A DNA stretch of 8,846 nt from the NCBI GenBank assembly GCA_011390235.1, contig JAABSS010000462.1:1-8846 (forward strand), written 5' to 3'. This document shows positions 1 through 6,753 of this stretch, in pieces. The notes beneath the pieces were generated by a model. The model searched no databases. It was not told the DNA's origin and saw only the letters and a list, made by a program, of their open reading frames with translations. Positions within the stretch are counted from its first letter, which is position 1, and each line of letters starts with the position of its first letter. Origin of the DNA: Desulfotignum sp. GTDB lineage: Bacteria; Desulfobacterota; Desulfobacteria; Desulfobacterales; Desulfobacteraceae. The position numbers were made by a program, and so were the translations under genes.

Positions 1-23
1 AAAGACAAACTTTTGCTTGCTGC

Positions 24-98
24 GCGGGAATAACTCAGTGGTAGAGTGCGACCTTGCCAAGGTCGAAGTCGCGGGTTCAAATCCCGTTTCCCGCTCCA
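24..98 (+). tRNA. tRNA-Gly (anticodon GCC)
   Basis: A full cloverleaf can be folded by eye. The 7-bp acceptor stem pairs GCGGGAA (24-30) with TTCCCGC (88-94). The anticodon stem CGACC/GGTCG encloses the loop TTGCCAA with anticodon GCC at 56-58. The T arm is GCGGG-TTCAAAT-CCCGT (71-87). The discriminator base is T95, as expected for tRNA-Gly, and the CCA end is encoded (96-98). It reads glycine codons GGC and GGU. It lies 5 bp upstream of a tRNA-Cys and is probably cotranscribed with it. Confidence 0.97.
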
Positions 99-103
99 GA
101 CAC

Positions 104-178
104 GGCGGCTTGGCCAAGGGGTAAGGCAACGGCCTGCAAAGCCGTTATTCTCCGGTTCGAATCCGGAAGCCGCCTCCA
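104..178 (+). tRNA. tRNA-Cys (anticodon GCA)
   Basis: A full cloverleaf is visible. The acceptor stem pairs GGCGGCT (104-110) with AGCCGCC (168-174). The anticodon stem ACGGC/GCCGT encloses CTGCAAA with anticodon GCA at 136-138. The T arm contains GGTTCGAATCC. The discriminator is T175, typical of tRNA-Cys, and CCA is encoded at 176-178. It follows tRNA-Gly directly, and a rho-independent terminator begins 13 bp after its end, so this is the last gene of the tRNA transcript. Confidence 0.97.
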
Positions 179-190
179 TAATAAAATCAA

Positions 191-221
191 GGGTCCGGGA
201 GAAATGCCGGGCCCTTTTTTT
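191..221 (+). terminator. Intrinsic terminator of the tRNA operon
   Basis: GGGTCCGG (191-198) pairs with CCGGGCCC (207-214) over 8 bp, with one G-T pair and an 8-base loop. A run of six T follows at 215-220, then further T-rich sequence. It sits just after tRNA-Cys and ahead of the promoter of the universal stress gene, so it separates the tRNA transcript from the protein-coding cluster. Confidence 0.9.
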
Positions 222-260
222 CTTTTGATACGCGCCAGAGGCCGTTTTTCAAATTCCAGC

Positions 261-289
261 TTGATTTTCTTGGGGTAAAATACCATAAT
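261..289 (+). promoter_or_regulatory. Candidate sigma70-type promoter for the usp cluster
   Basis: TTGATT (261-266) and CATAAT (284-289) are separated by exactly 17 bp. They match the -35 consensus at 4 of 6 positions and the -10 consensus at 5 of 6. The element lies in the AT-rich gap between the tRNA terminator and the first protein gene. A start near 296 would give a leader of about 60 bases. It is the best promoter-like pair in this gap, but it is a consensus match only. Confidence 0.45.
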
Positions 290-356
290 TTGTTTGCTTT
301 TTTTATTTTAATATGGAAACCAGTGCCTTAACATGATTAACCATAAGGAGACAATG

Positions 357-749
357 ATGAAAATTCTGGTGGGATACAAGGGAGTGAATGTGGGACAGGA
401 TCTGCTGGAGATTGCAGATTTTCATGCCAGGGCATTTGACGCTGAGGTCCTGGTTGCAACCTCCATGAAGGGCGGGGCAAATCTTGACCAGTCTGAAGTT
501 TATGCAGCTGAAGAAAATTTGAAACATACAAAAAAGTTTTTTGAAGATAAAAAAATATCCTGTGAAACCCATCTGCTGGTAAGGGGAATGGAACCGGGGG
601 AGGATATTGTCAATTTTGCCCGGGAACAGGGTGTGGATGAAATTATCATCGGGGTAAAAAGCCGATCCAAAGTGGGAAAACTCTTGTTCGGGTCAACCGC
701 CCAGGCGGTTATTCTCCAGGCCCATTGTCCGGTGGTGACCGTTAAGTAA
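357..749 (+). CDS. Universal stress protein, UspA family
   Basis: A single-domain UspA-fold protein of about 130 residues, the usual size for the family. These are cytoplasmic alpha/beta proteins that often bind ATP and help cells survive stress. The N-terminus MKILVGYKG is the typical first beta strand. Near the C-terminus IIIGVKSRSKVGKLLFGS matches the nucleotide-binding loop G-x2-G-x9-G-S/T, but the second glycine is serine. The closing strand HCPVVTVK is also typical. Two ATGs in a row (354 and 357) follow AAGGAG at 345-350. The second has the better 6-base spacing, so I chose 357; 354 is possible. An upstream in-frame ATG at 333 would place the ribosome site inside the gene and is unlikely. 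The stop codon overlaps the start of the next gene by one base (TAATG), implying translational coupling. Family assignment is firm; the stress sensed is unknown. Confidence 0.93.
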   Translation: MKILVGYKGVNVGQDLLEIADFHARAFDAEVLVATSMKGGANLDQSEVYAAEENLKHTKKFFEDKKISCETHLLVRGMEPGEDIVNFAREQGVDEIIIGVKSRSKVGKLLFGSTAQAVILQAHCPVVTVK

Positions 750-1660
750 TGCAGATAATAAAACAGTTCAAAGCACTTTCCGACCCGACCCGGCTGCGGC
801 TGCTCCATATTCTCAATGAAGTGGAATTGAGTGTAAACGAAATTGTTTCCATAGTGGACATGATCCAGTCCGGGGTGTCCCGGCATTTGAAAATCCTGCT
901 GGAATCCGGGCTGCTGATATCACGAAAAGAGGGCAGCTACATGTATTATTGTGCATCCAGGCACTCGGAAACCCGTGCTTTGATTACACTTGCCTGCTCC
1001 AGGATACAGGCTGATCCCCTCTTTCGGCTGGATCTTGAAAAAGCCAGACAGATCATCACCATCAGAAAAAACCGCACCAAACGGTTTTTCAGTACAGTGG
1101 CACCCCAGTGGGAAGGCCTGAAAAAAGAAGTGCTGGGAAATTTCAACCTCAATGCCGTACTCAAACAGCAGATCCAGGGCCGTGGCAGCATTGCAGATCT
1201 GGGATGCGGTACCGGCGAGCTTCTGGGCCAACTGGTGGCGGATACCGGCCAGAGACTCATCGGTGTGGATGCGTCACCGGAAATGCTGGAACAGGCCAGA
1301 ATCAAGCTGCCTGATGCCGGGTCCATTGAACTGCGGCTGGGGGAAGTGGAATACCTGCCCATGAAGGACCAGGAGGTGGACACGGTTGTTATGAGCATGG
1401 TATTGTACCACATTTTTCAACCGGAAAAAGCCATCCGTGAAGTTTTCCGGGTACTCAGGCCCGGGGGGATGTTTTTACTGGCTGACTTTAAACACCACGA
1501 CCAGGAAGATATTAAAAACATTATTGGCGGCACCTGGCTGGGGTTTGAAAAGAAACAAGTGGAAGAATGGCTGATTCAAAGCGGTTTTTGTCTTGCATCC
1601 ATGGATGAATATCCAGTGGAGCGGGGATTGACCATCCATCTGTTCAGCGCCCGAAAATAA
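749..1660 (+). CDS. ArsR-family HTH regulator fused to a SAM-dependent methyltransferase
   Basis: This 303-residue protein has two domains. Residues 1-80 form an ArsR/SmtB winged helix: FKALSDPTRLRLLHIL at the start, the recognition helix around SGVSRHLKILLESGLL (41-56) and a wing near residues 58-69. The metal-binding ELCVC-type motif of ArsR is replaced by ELSVNEI, without cysteines, so a classical metal sensor is unlikely. Residues 110-303 are a class I methyltransferase: motif I IADLGCGTG (148-156), the acidic residue binding the SAM ribose in VDAS (D174), VDTVVMSMVLYHI (210-222) and VLRPGG (235-240). It may be a regulator whose DNA binding responds to SAM or a methyl acceptor, but the substrate cannot be read from the sequence. 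The start overlaps the UspA stop by one base, so it is likely coupled to it. No separate ribosome site is evident. Confidence 0.92.
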   Translation: MQIIKQFKALSDPTRLRLLHILNEVELSVNEIVSIVDMIQSGVSRHLKILLESGLLISRKEGSYMYYCASRHSETRALITLACSRIQADPLFRLDLEKARQIITIRKNRTKRFFSTVAPQWEGLKKEVLGNFNLNAVLKQQIQGRGSIADLGCGTGELLGQLVADTGQRLIGVDASPEMLEQARIKLPDAGSIELRLGEVEYLPMKDQEVDTVVMSMVLYHIFQPEKAIREVFRVLRPGGMFLLADFKHHDQEDIKNIIGGTWLGFEKKQVEEWLIQSGFCLASMDEYPVERGLTIHLFSARK

Positions 1661-1673
1661 TAAAGGAGACAGC

Positions 1674-3092
1674 ATGATTGTTCCGGTAATTCTGGCAGGG
1701 GGGTCAGGCACAAGGCTGTGGCCTCTTTCCAGACAGTTGTATCCCAAGCAGCTCATCAACATGTATAACCAGCATACCATGCTCCAGAACACGGTGCTTC
1801 GCCTGGAAGAAACCCGGCACACAGAACCGCCGGTGATTGTGTGCAATGAAGCCCACAGGTTCATGACAGCAGAACAGCTGCGCCAGATTGAGGTGGATCC
1901 CCATGCCATTATCCTGGAACCGGCAGCCAGAAACACGGCACCCGCCATTGCCCTGGCTGCCATTACACTCGGGATGCAGGAACAGGATCCGGTGCTGCTG
2001 GTGCTGCCTGCAGACCACCGCATCGAAAACACGGCTGCTTTTCACGCGGCGGTACACCAGGGAGAAGTCCTGGCAGAAAAAGGATATCTTCTCACTTTCG
2101 GTATTGTTCCCACCTCTCCGGAGACCGGGTACGGATACATTCAAAAAGGCGCTTTGCTGGAAGACAATGCCTGTGAGATCAAACGCTTTGTTGAGAAACC
2201 GGATCTGCAGACCGCCCGCAACTATCTGACAGCAGGAGACTATTGCTGGAATTCGGGCATGTTCATGTTCCGGGCTTCCACCATTTTACAGGAGCTTGAA
2301 ATCCAGGCCCCGGACATGGTTGCCGTATGCCGCAAAGCCGTTGCAGCCGGAAACCAGGACCTGGATTTTTTCCGGGTGGACAAAACCATATTTGAACAGG
2401 TCTCCGCTGATTCCATCGATTATGCGGTTATGGAAAAAACCCGGAAAGGGGTGATGATTTTTCTGGATGCCGGGTGGAATGACCTGGGGTCTTTTGATGC
2501 TTTGTATCAGACCGAAACCAAGGACCAGGATGCCAATGTTCTCAAAGGGGATGTGTTGACCCATGATGTCACAAATTCCTATATCAATGCCCAGAGCCGC
2601 CTGGTGGCGGCAGTCGGGCTGGACGCTTTTGTGGTGGTGGAAACAAAGGATGCGGTCCTGGTTTCTCCCAGAAACCGGGTCCAGGATGTCAAGCAGATCG
2701 TGAAACAGTTAAAGGCCCTGAAACGCCCGGAATCCAGTACCCATGCCAAAGTGTACCGGCCCTGGGGAGATTATGAAACCATCGATATATCCCAGCGGTA
2801 TCAGGTGAAGCGGATCACGGTGAAACCCGGCGCCAAATTGTCGCTGCAAAAGCACTTCCACCGGGCGGAGCACTGGACTGTGGTATCAGGCAGCGCCATT
2901 GTCACCCAGGGAGACAGAGAATTTCTGCTCAAGGAGGATGAATCCACTTATATCCCTTTGGGAACCACCCACCGCCTGGAAAATCCCGGCAAGATACCCC
3001 TGGAACTTATCGAGGTCCAGTCCGGGCCATACCTTGGAGAAGATGACATCGTCCGGTTCGATGATGTCTATGGCAGAAAAAAAGGCCAATGA
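1674..3092 (+). CDS. manC: Bifunctional mannose-1-phosphate guanylyltransferase / mannose-6-phosphate isomerase (type II)
   Basis: This enzyme makes GDP-mannose from mannose-1-phosphate and GTP, and in the two-domain form also interconverts fructose-6-phosphate and mannose-6-phosphate. It supplies GDP-mannose for lipopolysaccharide, capsule or exopolysaccharide in the cytoplasm. The 472 residues equal the usual ManC/AlgA/XanB length. The nucleotidyltransferase half shows GGSGTRLWPLSR (9-20), PADH (112-115), FVEKP (172-176) and WNSGMF (192-197). The isomerase half is a cupin: YRPWGDYETI (361-370), the metal-binding stretch QKHFHRAEHW (392-401) and TTHRLENPG (431-439). All expected key residues appear intact. 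AAAGGAG (1662-1668) stands 5 bases before the ATG, a strong ribosome site. It starts 13 bp after the methyltransferase fusion, so it probably belongs to that transcript. No other sugar gene is in the window, so the target polysaccharide is unknown. Confidence 0.95.
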   Translation: MIVPVILAGGSGTRLWPLSRQLYPKQLINMYNQHTMLQNTVLRLEETRHTEPPVIVCNEAHRFMTAEQLRQIEVDPHAIILEPAARNTAPAIALAAITLGMQEQDPVLLVLPADHRIENTAAFHAAVHQGEVLAEKGYLLTFGIVPTSPETGYGYIQKGALLEDNACEIKRFVEKPDLQTARNYLTAGDYCWNSGMFMFRASTILQELEIQAPDMVAVCRKAVAAGNQDLDFFRVDKTIFEQVSADSIDYAVMEKTRKGVMIFLDAGWNDLGSFDALYQTETKDQDANVLKGDVLTHDVTNSYINAQSRLVAAVGLDAFVVVETKDAVLVSPRNRVQDVKQIVKQLKALKRPESSTHAKVYRPWGDYETIDISQRYQVKRITVKPGAKLSLQKHFHRAEHWTVVSGSAIVTQGDREFLLKEDESTYIPLGTTHRLENPGKIPLELIEVQSGPYLGEDDIVRFDDVYGRKKGQ

Positions 3093-3133
3093 TTATTTTT
3101 ATTGCAAAACCAGGCAAAATATTTAAAACTGTC

Positions 3134-3154
3134 CTTGTTAACAGGCACATGTGC
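3134..3154. promoter_or_regulatory. Adjacent short palindromes upstream of the algH-like gene
   Basis: The 103-bp gap between the mannose gene and the YqgE/AlgH gene contains TGTTAACA (3136-3143, perfect 8-bp palindrome) and GCACATGTGC (3145-3154, perfect 10-bp palindrome), one base apart. Such sites can be operators for dimeric regulators. Neither is followed by a T tract, so they do not look like an intrinsic terminator. No convincing -35/-10 pair was found in the gap. Their role is speculative. Confidence 0.2.
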
Positions 3155-3195
3155 ACAGGAAAAGGAAATGACAAGATCAATTTTGGAGCAGGTCA

Positions 3196-3726
3196 ATGGC
3201 TGATATGATTCCCGGGACCATGAAAGGCAAATTTCTTCTGGCAATGCCGGGACTTCCGGATCCCAATTTTGCCCAGACACTTACCGGCATGTGTGAACAC
3301 AATGAATCAGGGGCACTGGGATTCATTGTCAACAAGATACATCCGCTGCTCACCGGCCGCGAACTTTTTGAGGACCTGAATATCACCTGTGATGAGAGTG
3401 TGGATAAACTCGATATCTATCTGGGAGGCCCTGTTCAGCCCTCAGGTGTGTTTGTGCTCCATGGCCCCCCGTTTAGCTGGAATGAAACCCTTAAAGTTAC
3501 CGACTGGCTTGCCTTGAGCAATTCCCGTGATATTCTGGAAGCCATTGCCGTTCAAAAAGGCCCACCCGCATTTATGATCATGCTGGGGTGTGCCGGATGG
3601 GGCCCCATGCAGCTGGATAATGAACTCAATGACAATGCATGGCTGACCTGCCCCATGACAGAAGAGATCATGTTTTCCACGCCGAGTGATCTTAAATATG
3701 AAAAAGCCATGATGTTAATCTCCTAA
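3196..3726 (+). CDS. YqgE/AlgH family protein (UPF0301)
   Basis: This 176-residue cytoplasmic protein belongs to the YqgE/AlgH family, whose molecular function is unresolved; algH was named from effects on alginate production in Pseudomonas. Family signatures are present in order: KGKFLLAMPGLPDPNF near the N-terminus (10-25), GALGFIVNK (39-47), the LGGPVQPSGVFVLHGPP region in the middle, and LGCAGWGPMQLDNELNDNAWL towards the C-terminus. The length is close to the family norm of about 185, with a slightly short C-terminal tail. A GGAG (3185-3188) 7 bases before the ATG supports this start; later ATGs at codons 4 and 9 are less well placed. It is followed after 20 bp by the dynamin-like GTPase gene and is probably cotranscribed with it. 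The manC-type gene upstream recalls the alginate link, but this is circumstantial. Confidence 0.93.
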   Translation: MADMIPGTMKGKFLLAMPGLPDPNFAQTLTGMCEHNESGALGFIVNKIHPLLTGRELFEDLNITCDESVDKLDIYLGGPVQPSGVFVLHGPPFSWNETLKVTDWLALSNSRDILEAIAVQKGPPAFMIMLGCAGWGPMQLDNELNDNAWLTCPMTEEIMFSTPSDLKYEKAMMLIS

Positions 3727-3746
3727 CCCCTTCAAGCGCCGCGATT

Positions 3747-6002
3747 ATGGCATCACAAACTCCTTTATACCAGACCATTGATACCATTGCATCCGACATC
3801 CTGGCGGTGATCCAGATGATGGAAGATGTCCCTTTGATGTCTGGAGATGCCCTTCAGACCTATAAAAGAAACTGCCGCAGGATTCCGGAACAGATCCGTT
3901 CCAACCTGATTAAAATAGCGGTGGTGGGGGTGATAAAATCCGGGAAAAGTACCCTGATCAATGCCATGATCGGAAAAGAACTGGTGAAAAGAGGGGCCGG
4001 GGTTGTTACCTCCATTACCACCCGCATCAGAAAAGGGGGCAAAAATCGCGCCAGGGTTTTTCTCAAGTCCTGGGATGATATCAACCGCACCTTGAGAAGC
4101 ACCCTGGAGATGTTTCCAAAAGATGAAAATGACAGCCGGAAAATAGATGTTGCCGGATTTGACCTGCGACGCGAGAAGGACCGGGCATTTTTACACAAGG
4201 TGTATGAAAACCTGGTGCAGGATTTTCCTGTCACCGACCAGGGGATACGTCCGGAAACCCTGGTCATCCGCAATGCCCTGGAAGGATATGAAACCTGCAG
4301 GAAAATCGTGGGGCCGGACCGGGGCTGTATGGTGTTTGAAGCAAAGCAGTTTGAAAACCACAAAACCTTTACCGGTGATCCGGCCAATGCGTTTTATGTC
4401 AGGGATGTCTGTCTGGAATTGTACGGAAAAATTCTGGAACCCCATATTGAAATCGCCGATTGCCAGGGGGCGGATTCCACAGACCCGGCCCAGCTGACAC
4501 AGATTTTGAACTATGTGCAGGAATCGGGCCTCATCCTCTATTGTATCAGTTCCAGGACCGGACTGCGGCAGGCAGATATGCAGTTTCTGGAGCTGATCCG
4601 GAAACTGGGACTGGCTGACAATATTATTTTTATCAACAATTGTGACCTGTCCGAGCACGAAACCCTGGAAGATCTTCAGGCCATTGAGAACCAGACCCGC
4701 CAGGACCTGGGATTACTGGTACAAAAACCTGAGTTGTACTCTTTTTCCGCTTTACTGGAGCTGTTTGGTACCATGGAAAAACGCCTGAGCCGGCGGAACA
4801 AAAAAAGACTGGACCTGTGGCAGGAAGATACAGCCATGGCAGAATATTGCAAAAACAATGCAAAAAAATTTTTTCAGCATTTTTTTGCCACATGCCGGCA
4901 TCAGCACCGCAACCTGCTGGTTGCCGGCCACCTGGAGCGGTTGTCTTCCATGGTTGATGCCATGGAAAAAAAAGCACAGCTGTTCACCCAGGTACTTGCA
5001 TCTGACATGAACGGCCCCAAAAAGGCAAATGCCCGTCTTGAACAAGTGCGAAACAATGTTACCAGGCTCAGATCCATTGTGGAACATTCTATCCCGGGTG
5101 CGGTGTCCGCACTGACCAGGGAAATTGAAGCTGATCTGGACAAATCCTTTGCACAGGATGCCGTCCATATCCGCAAAAAAATCCGGGAGTTTATCCTCCA
5201 CACCTCCTTTGATGCCGAACCTTACAAAAGCCGCATAAAAAGCCTTGGCATCAAAAAAATTCTCTATCTGATGTTTCAGGATTTCAAAAGAGAAATGGAC
5301 CTGTTTGTCATCGAACAGGTGCTGCCGGATATCAAGGCCCTGGTGGCTGAAAATGAAAAACGTGTGGAAACCTGTTTCCAATCGCTTCTGGATACCTATC
5401 AGGTTGATTTTTTACAACTGATTCCTGCAATAAAATTAGATGGAAATATGGATGAACCCCCGGCCGGGGAGCCGAATGCTTTGGAGACAGCGGCAAAACA
5501 CGCAGATTCTCCCATGACCGTGGATGTTCAGACCATAAAGAAAATACTGGGACTGGTACTGCCCGGAACCGGTTTTTCCCCTGACTATACCAGCCGGATG
5601 CAGACTGGTGCGTTTACCGGGATGGGGGTACATACCTTTGTACGTTTGTTGTCTGTTATAAGGGACAAAACCAGGTCCTTTTCATTTGCCCCCGGGTTTG
5701 ATGCAGCTGCGGCCCGGATAAAAAAACACAGCCTGGCAGCGGCAGACCAGCAGATAGATCAGTTTTATGACGAATTGAAAAACACCTATTTTGTTCCGCT
5801 GATCCAGGCTGTTGCCCGGGATTTTTCCGAAAAGATCCAGGACCGGTTTTCCTTATATGCATCTTTGGACGCAGATATGGAACAGGTGTTTGATCTGCGG
5901 CAGACCCACAAACGAGAACAGCAGGAAAAAATCACCACCATTTTATCCCGGCTGCAGCAGATACGTATGGAAATTAACCAGATTAATGATACAGCCGTTT
6001 GA
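3747..6002 (+). CDS. Dynamin-like large GTPase, divergent
   Basis: A 751-residue protein with an N-terminal GTPase domain and a long, mostly helical remainder, as in bacterial dynamin-like proteins that remodel or protect membranes. The P-loop is GVIKSGKS (61-68), followed by STLINAMIG. The switch I threonine lies in GVVTSITTRIR (85-95). G3 reads DCQG (238-241) instead of the usual DTPG, and G4 reads NNCD (297-300) instead of TKxD or NKxD. Between G2 and G3 there is an insertion of about 130 residues. Residues 395-560 and 650-745 are rich in charged helical sequence, probably stalk or coiled coil. A glycine-rich, weakly hydrophobic stretch at 598-637 could be the membrane-contact paddle, but there is no clear transmembrane helix. 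No good ribosome site precedes the ATG, and MetMet at codons 24-25 are fallback starts. It lies 20 bp after algH. Superfamily is confident; cellular role is not known. Confidence 0.85.
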   Translation: MASQTPLYQTIDTIASDILAVIQMMEDVPLMSGDALQTYKRNCRRIPEQIRSNLIKIAVVGVIKSGKSTLINAMIGKELVKRGAGVVTSITTRIRKGGKNRARVFLKSWDDINRTLRSTLEMFPKDENDSRKIDVAGFDLRREKDRAFLHKVYENLVQDFPVTDQGIRPETLVIRNALEGYETCRKIVGPDRGCMVFEAKQFENHKTFTGDPANAFYVRDVCLELYGKILEPHIEIADCQGADSTDPAQLTQILNYVQESGLILYCISSRTGLRQADMQFLELIRKLGLADNIIFINNCDLSEHETLEDLQAIENQTRQDLGLLVQKPELYSFSALLELFGTMEKRLSRRNKKRLDLWQEDTAMAEYCKNNAKKFFQHFFATCRHQHRNLLVAGHLERLSSMVDAMEKKAQLFTQVLASDMNGPKKANARLEQVRNNVTRLRSIVEHSIPGAVSALTREIEADLDKSFAQDAVHIRKKIREFILHTSFDAEPYKSRIKSLGIKKILYLMFQDFKREMDLFVIEQVLPDIKALVAENEKRVETCFQSLLDTYQVDFLQLIPAIKLDGNMDEPPAGEPNALETAAKHADSPMTVDVQTIKKILGLVLPGTGFSPDYTSRMQTGAFTGMGVHTFVRLLSVIRDKTRSFSFAPGFDAAAARIKKHSLAAADQQIDQFYDELKNTYFVPLIQAVARDFSEKIQDRFSLYASLDADMEQVFDLRQTHKREQQEKITTILSRLQQIRMEINQINDTAV

Positions 6003-6042
6003 AATCAACGACCTGTTTGATATTGTCCAGTGCTATGTTGTG

Positions 6043-6111
6043 GAAGCGCTCTGAGAGAAAGAAGCGCTCTGAGACGTTGAAGCACTCTGAGACGTGTGGA
6101 AGCGCTGGAAA
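6043..6111. repeat. Tandem array of an 18-bp unit (about four copies)
   Basis: The core GAAGCGCTCTGAGA occurs at 6043-6056 and 6061-6074, with one change (GAAGCACTCTGAGA) at 6079-6092. A fourth, partial copy GAAGCGCT begins at 6099. Core starts are spaced 18, 18 and 20 bp; the four-base spacers are GAAA and CGTT, then CGTGTG. Each core contains the palindrome AGCGCT, except in the third copy. The array fills the gap between the GTPase stop and the convergent HD gene. No T tract makes it a standard terminator. On the minus strand one frame would read a repeated Ser-Glu-Arg-Phe, but that frame has no other coding support. Confidence 0.8.
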
Positions 6112-6122
6112 AAAATGGCTTT

Positions 6123-6683
6123 CTATTGGCGCCTGATATGGTGTACAACCTTTTCCGGCAGCCGGGAAGGTGAAAACGGCAGGTGTTTGAAAAGTTTGTT
6201 TTCCAGGGCAGTGGTCATTTCCCACATCACGGTGATCCGTTTCTGAAACTCTTTGTTTGAGCCATACTTGACCTGAATATATTCCAGCCGTTTGGACAGA
6301 GGCACCACCTTGTCGTGGAGTACCCGTTTGTCCGCATAGTTTACAATCTCCTGCTCTGATACCGGGCCCGTATCCTTGCAGCAGTCAAGGATGACATGCT
6401 GCCGGATGATGTTTGCAACCTCAGGATACCCTAAGTCCTCCAGCAGTTCTCCTCCGGTTTCAGAATGGATTTCACCGGTTTGAAAGCTTCTGGTTTTGGT
6501 GATGTCATGGAGCAGGGCCGCAGCCGTGGTCAGCTCCACATTAAGGGAAGGGGTCTTTTTTTTCAAATGCCTGCACAGACAAAGGGCGATATTGCCCACC
6601 ATCACTGAATGGTCCACAATGTGGTCCATCATCCCCATGGTGCGGATAAGCGCAAAGCATTGCTTTTGGTTGGGTGTTTTCAT
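6123..6683 (-). CDS. HD-domain phosphohydrolase (HDIG type)
   Basis: A 186-residue stand-alone HD-superfamily protein, likely a metal-dependent cytoplasmic phosphohydrolase. Visible metal ligands in order are H25 in VDHSVMVGN, the HD pair at 59-60 in ALLHDITK, H73 in GEIHSETGG, H96 in IIRQHVIL and a late aspartate D118 in NYADKRV. This pattern, with the sequence LEDLGYPEVANIIRQH, fits the HDIG group that acts on nucleotides or other phosphomonoesters; the substrate is unknown. An in-frame TAG three codons upstream makes the ATG at 6683 the earliest ATG. The only SD-like motif (AAAGGA) is 20 bases away, so initiation is weak, or it starts at one of the Mets at codons 16-19. It converges on the GTPase gene and is divergent from the cpYpsA-like gene. 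Confidence 0.85.
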   Translation of the reverse strand: MKTPNQKQCFALIRTMGMMDHIVDHSVMVGNIALCLCRHLKKKTPSLNVELTTAAALLHDITKTRSFQTGEIHSETGGELLEDLGYPEVANIIRQHVILDCCKDTGPVSEQEIVNYADKRVLHDKVVPLSKRLEYIQVKYGSNKEFQKRITVMWEMTTALENKLFKHLPFSPSRLPEKVVHHIRRQ

Positions 6684-6692
6684 AAAATTCTA

Positions 6693-6739
6693 TTGCAGTT
6701 ATATCCTTTATTGATATGATAGAAAAGATATTTTTACAA
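6693..6739. promoter_or_regulatory. Candidate overlapping divergent promoters
   Basis: The 70-bp gap between the HD gene and the cpYpsA-like gene is AT-rich and holds a promoter-like pair on each strand. On the plus strand TTGCAG (6693-6698) and TATGAT (6715-6720) are 16 bp apart. On the minus strand TTGTAA (6739-6734) and TATCAA (6716-6711) are 17 bp apart. The two -10 elements overlap, so the two transcripts could exclude each other. The -35 matches are modest, and this is a consensus reading only. Confidence 0.35.
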
Positions 6740-6753
6740 GACAGGATTCCGGC

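Noticed and set aside
24..221. tRNA-associated integrated element or att site
   Set aside because: No integrase, no duplicated tRNA 3' end downstream within the window and a normal terminator follow the tRNAs.
77..286. Small minus-strand ORF
   Set aside because: It runs across both tRNAs and the terminator, so it cannot be a real protein gene.
333..356. Upstream ATG as start of the universal stress protein
   Set aside because: It would put the AAGGAG ribosome site inside the coding region and add eight residues before the standard first beta strand.
946..1413. Minus-strand ORF of 155 codons inside the methyltransferase fusion
   Set aside because: Shadow of the plus-strand gene, with a Ser/Pro/Arg-rich sequence and no motif.
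1475..2032. Minus-strand ORF of 185 codons across the methyltransferase/manC junction
   Set aside because: Antisense to two confident genes, low-complexity Ser/Trp/Met-rich translation and no domain.
4752..5381. Minus-strand ORF of 209 codons inside the dynamin-like gene
   Set aside because: Lies wholly antisense to a well-supported GTPase frame, shows no recognisable domain and has a composition expected of an opposite-strand shadow.
6043..6111. CRISPR array
   Set aside because: The unit is 14 bp with spacers of only 4-6 bp, far shorter than CRISPR repeats and spacers, and no cas genes are present.
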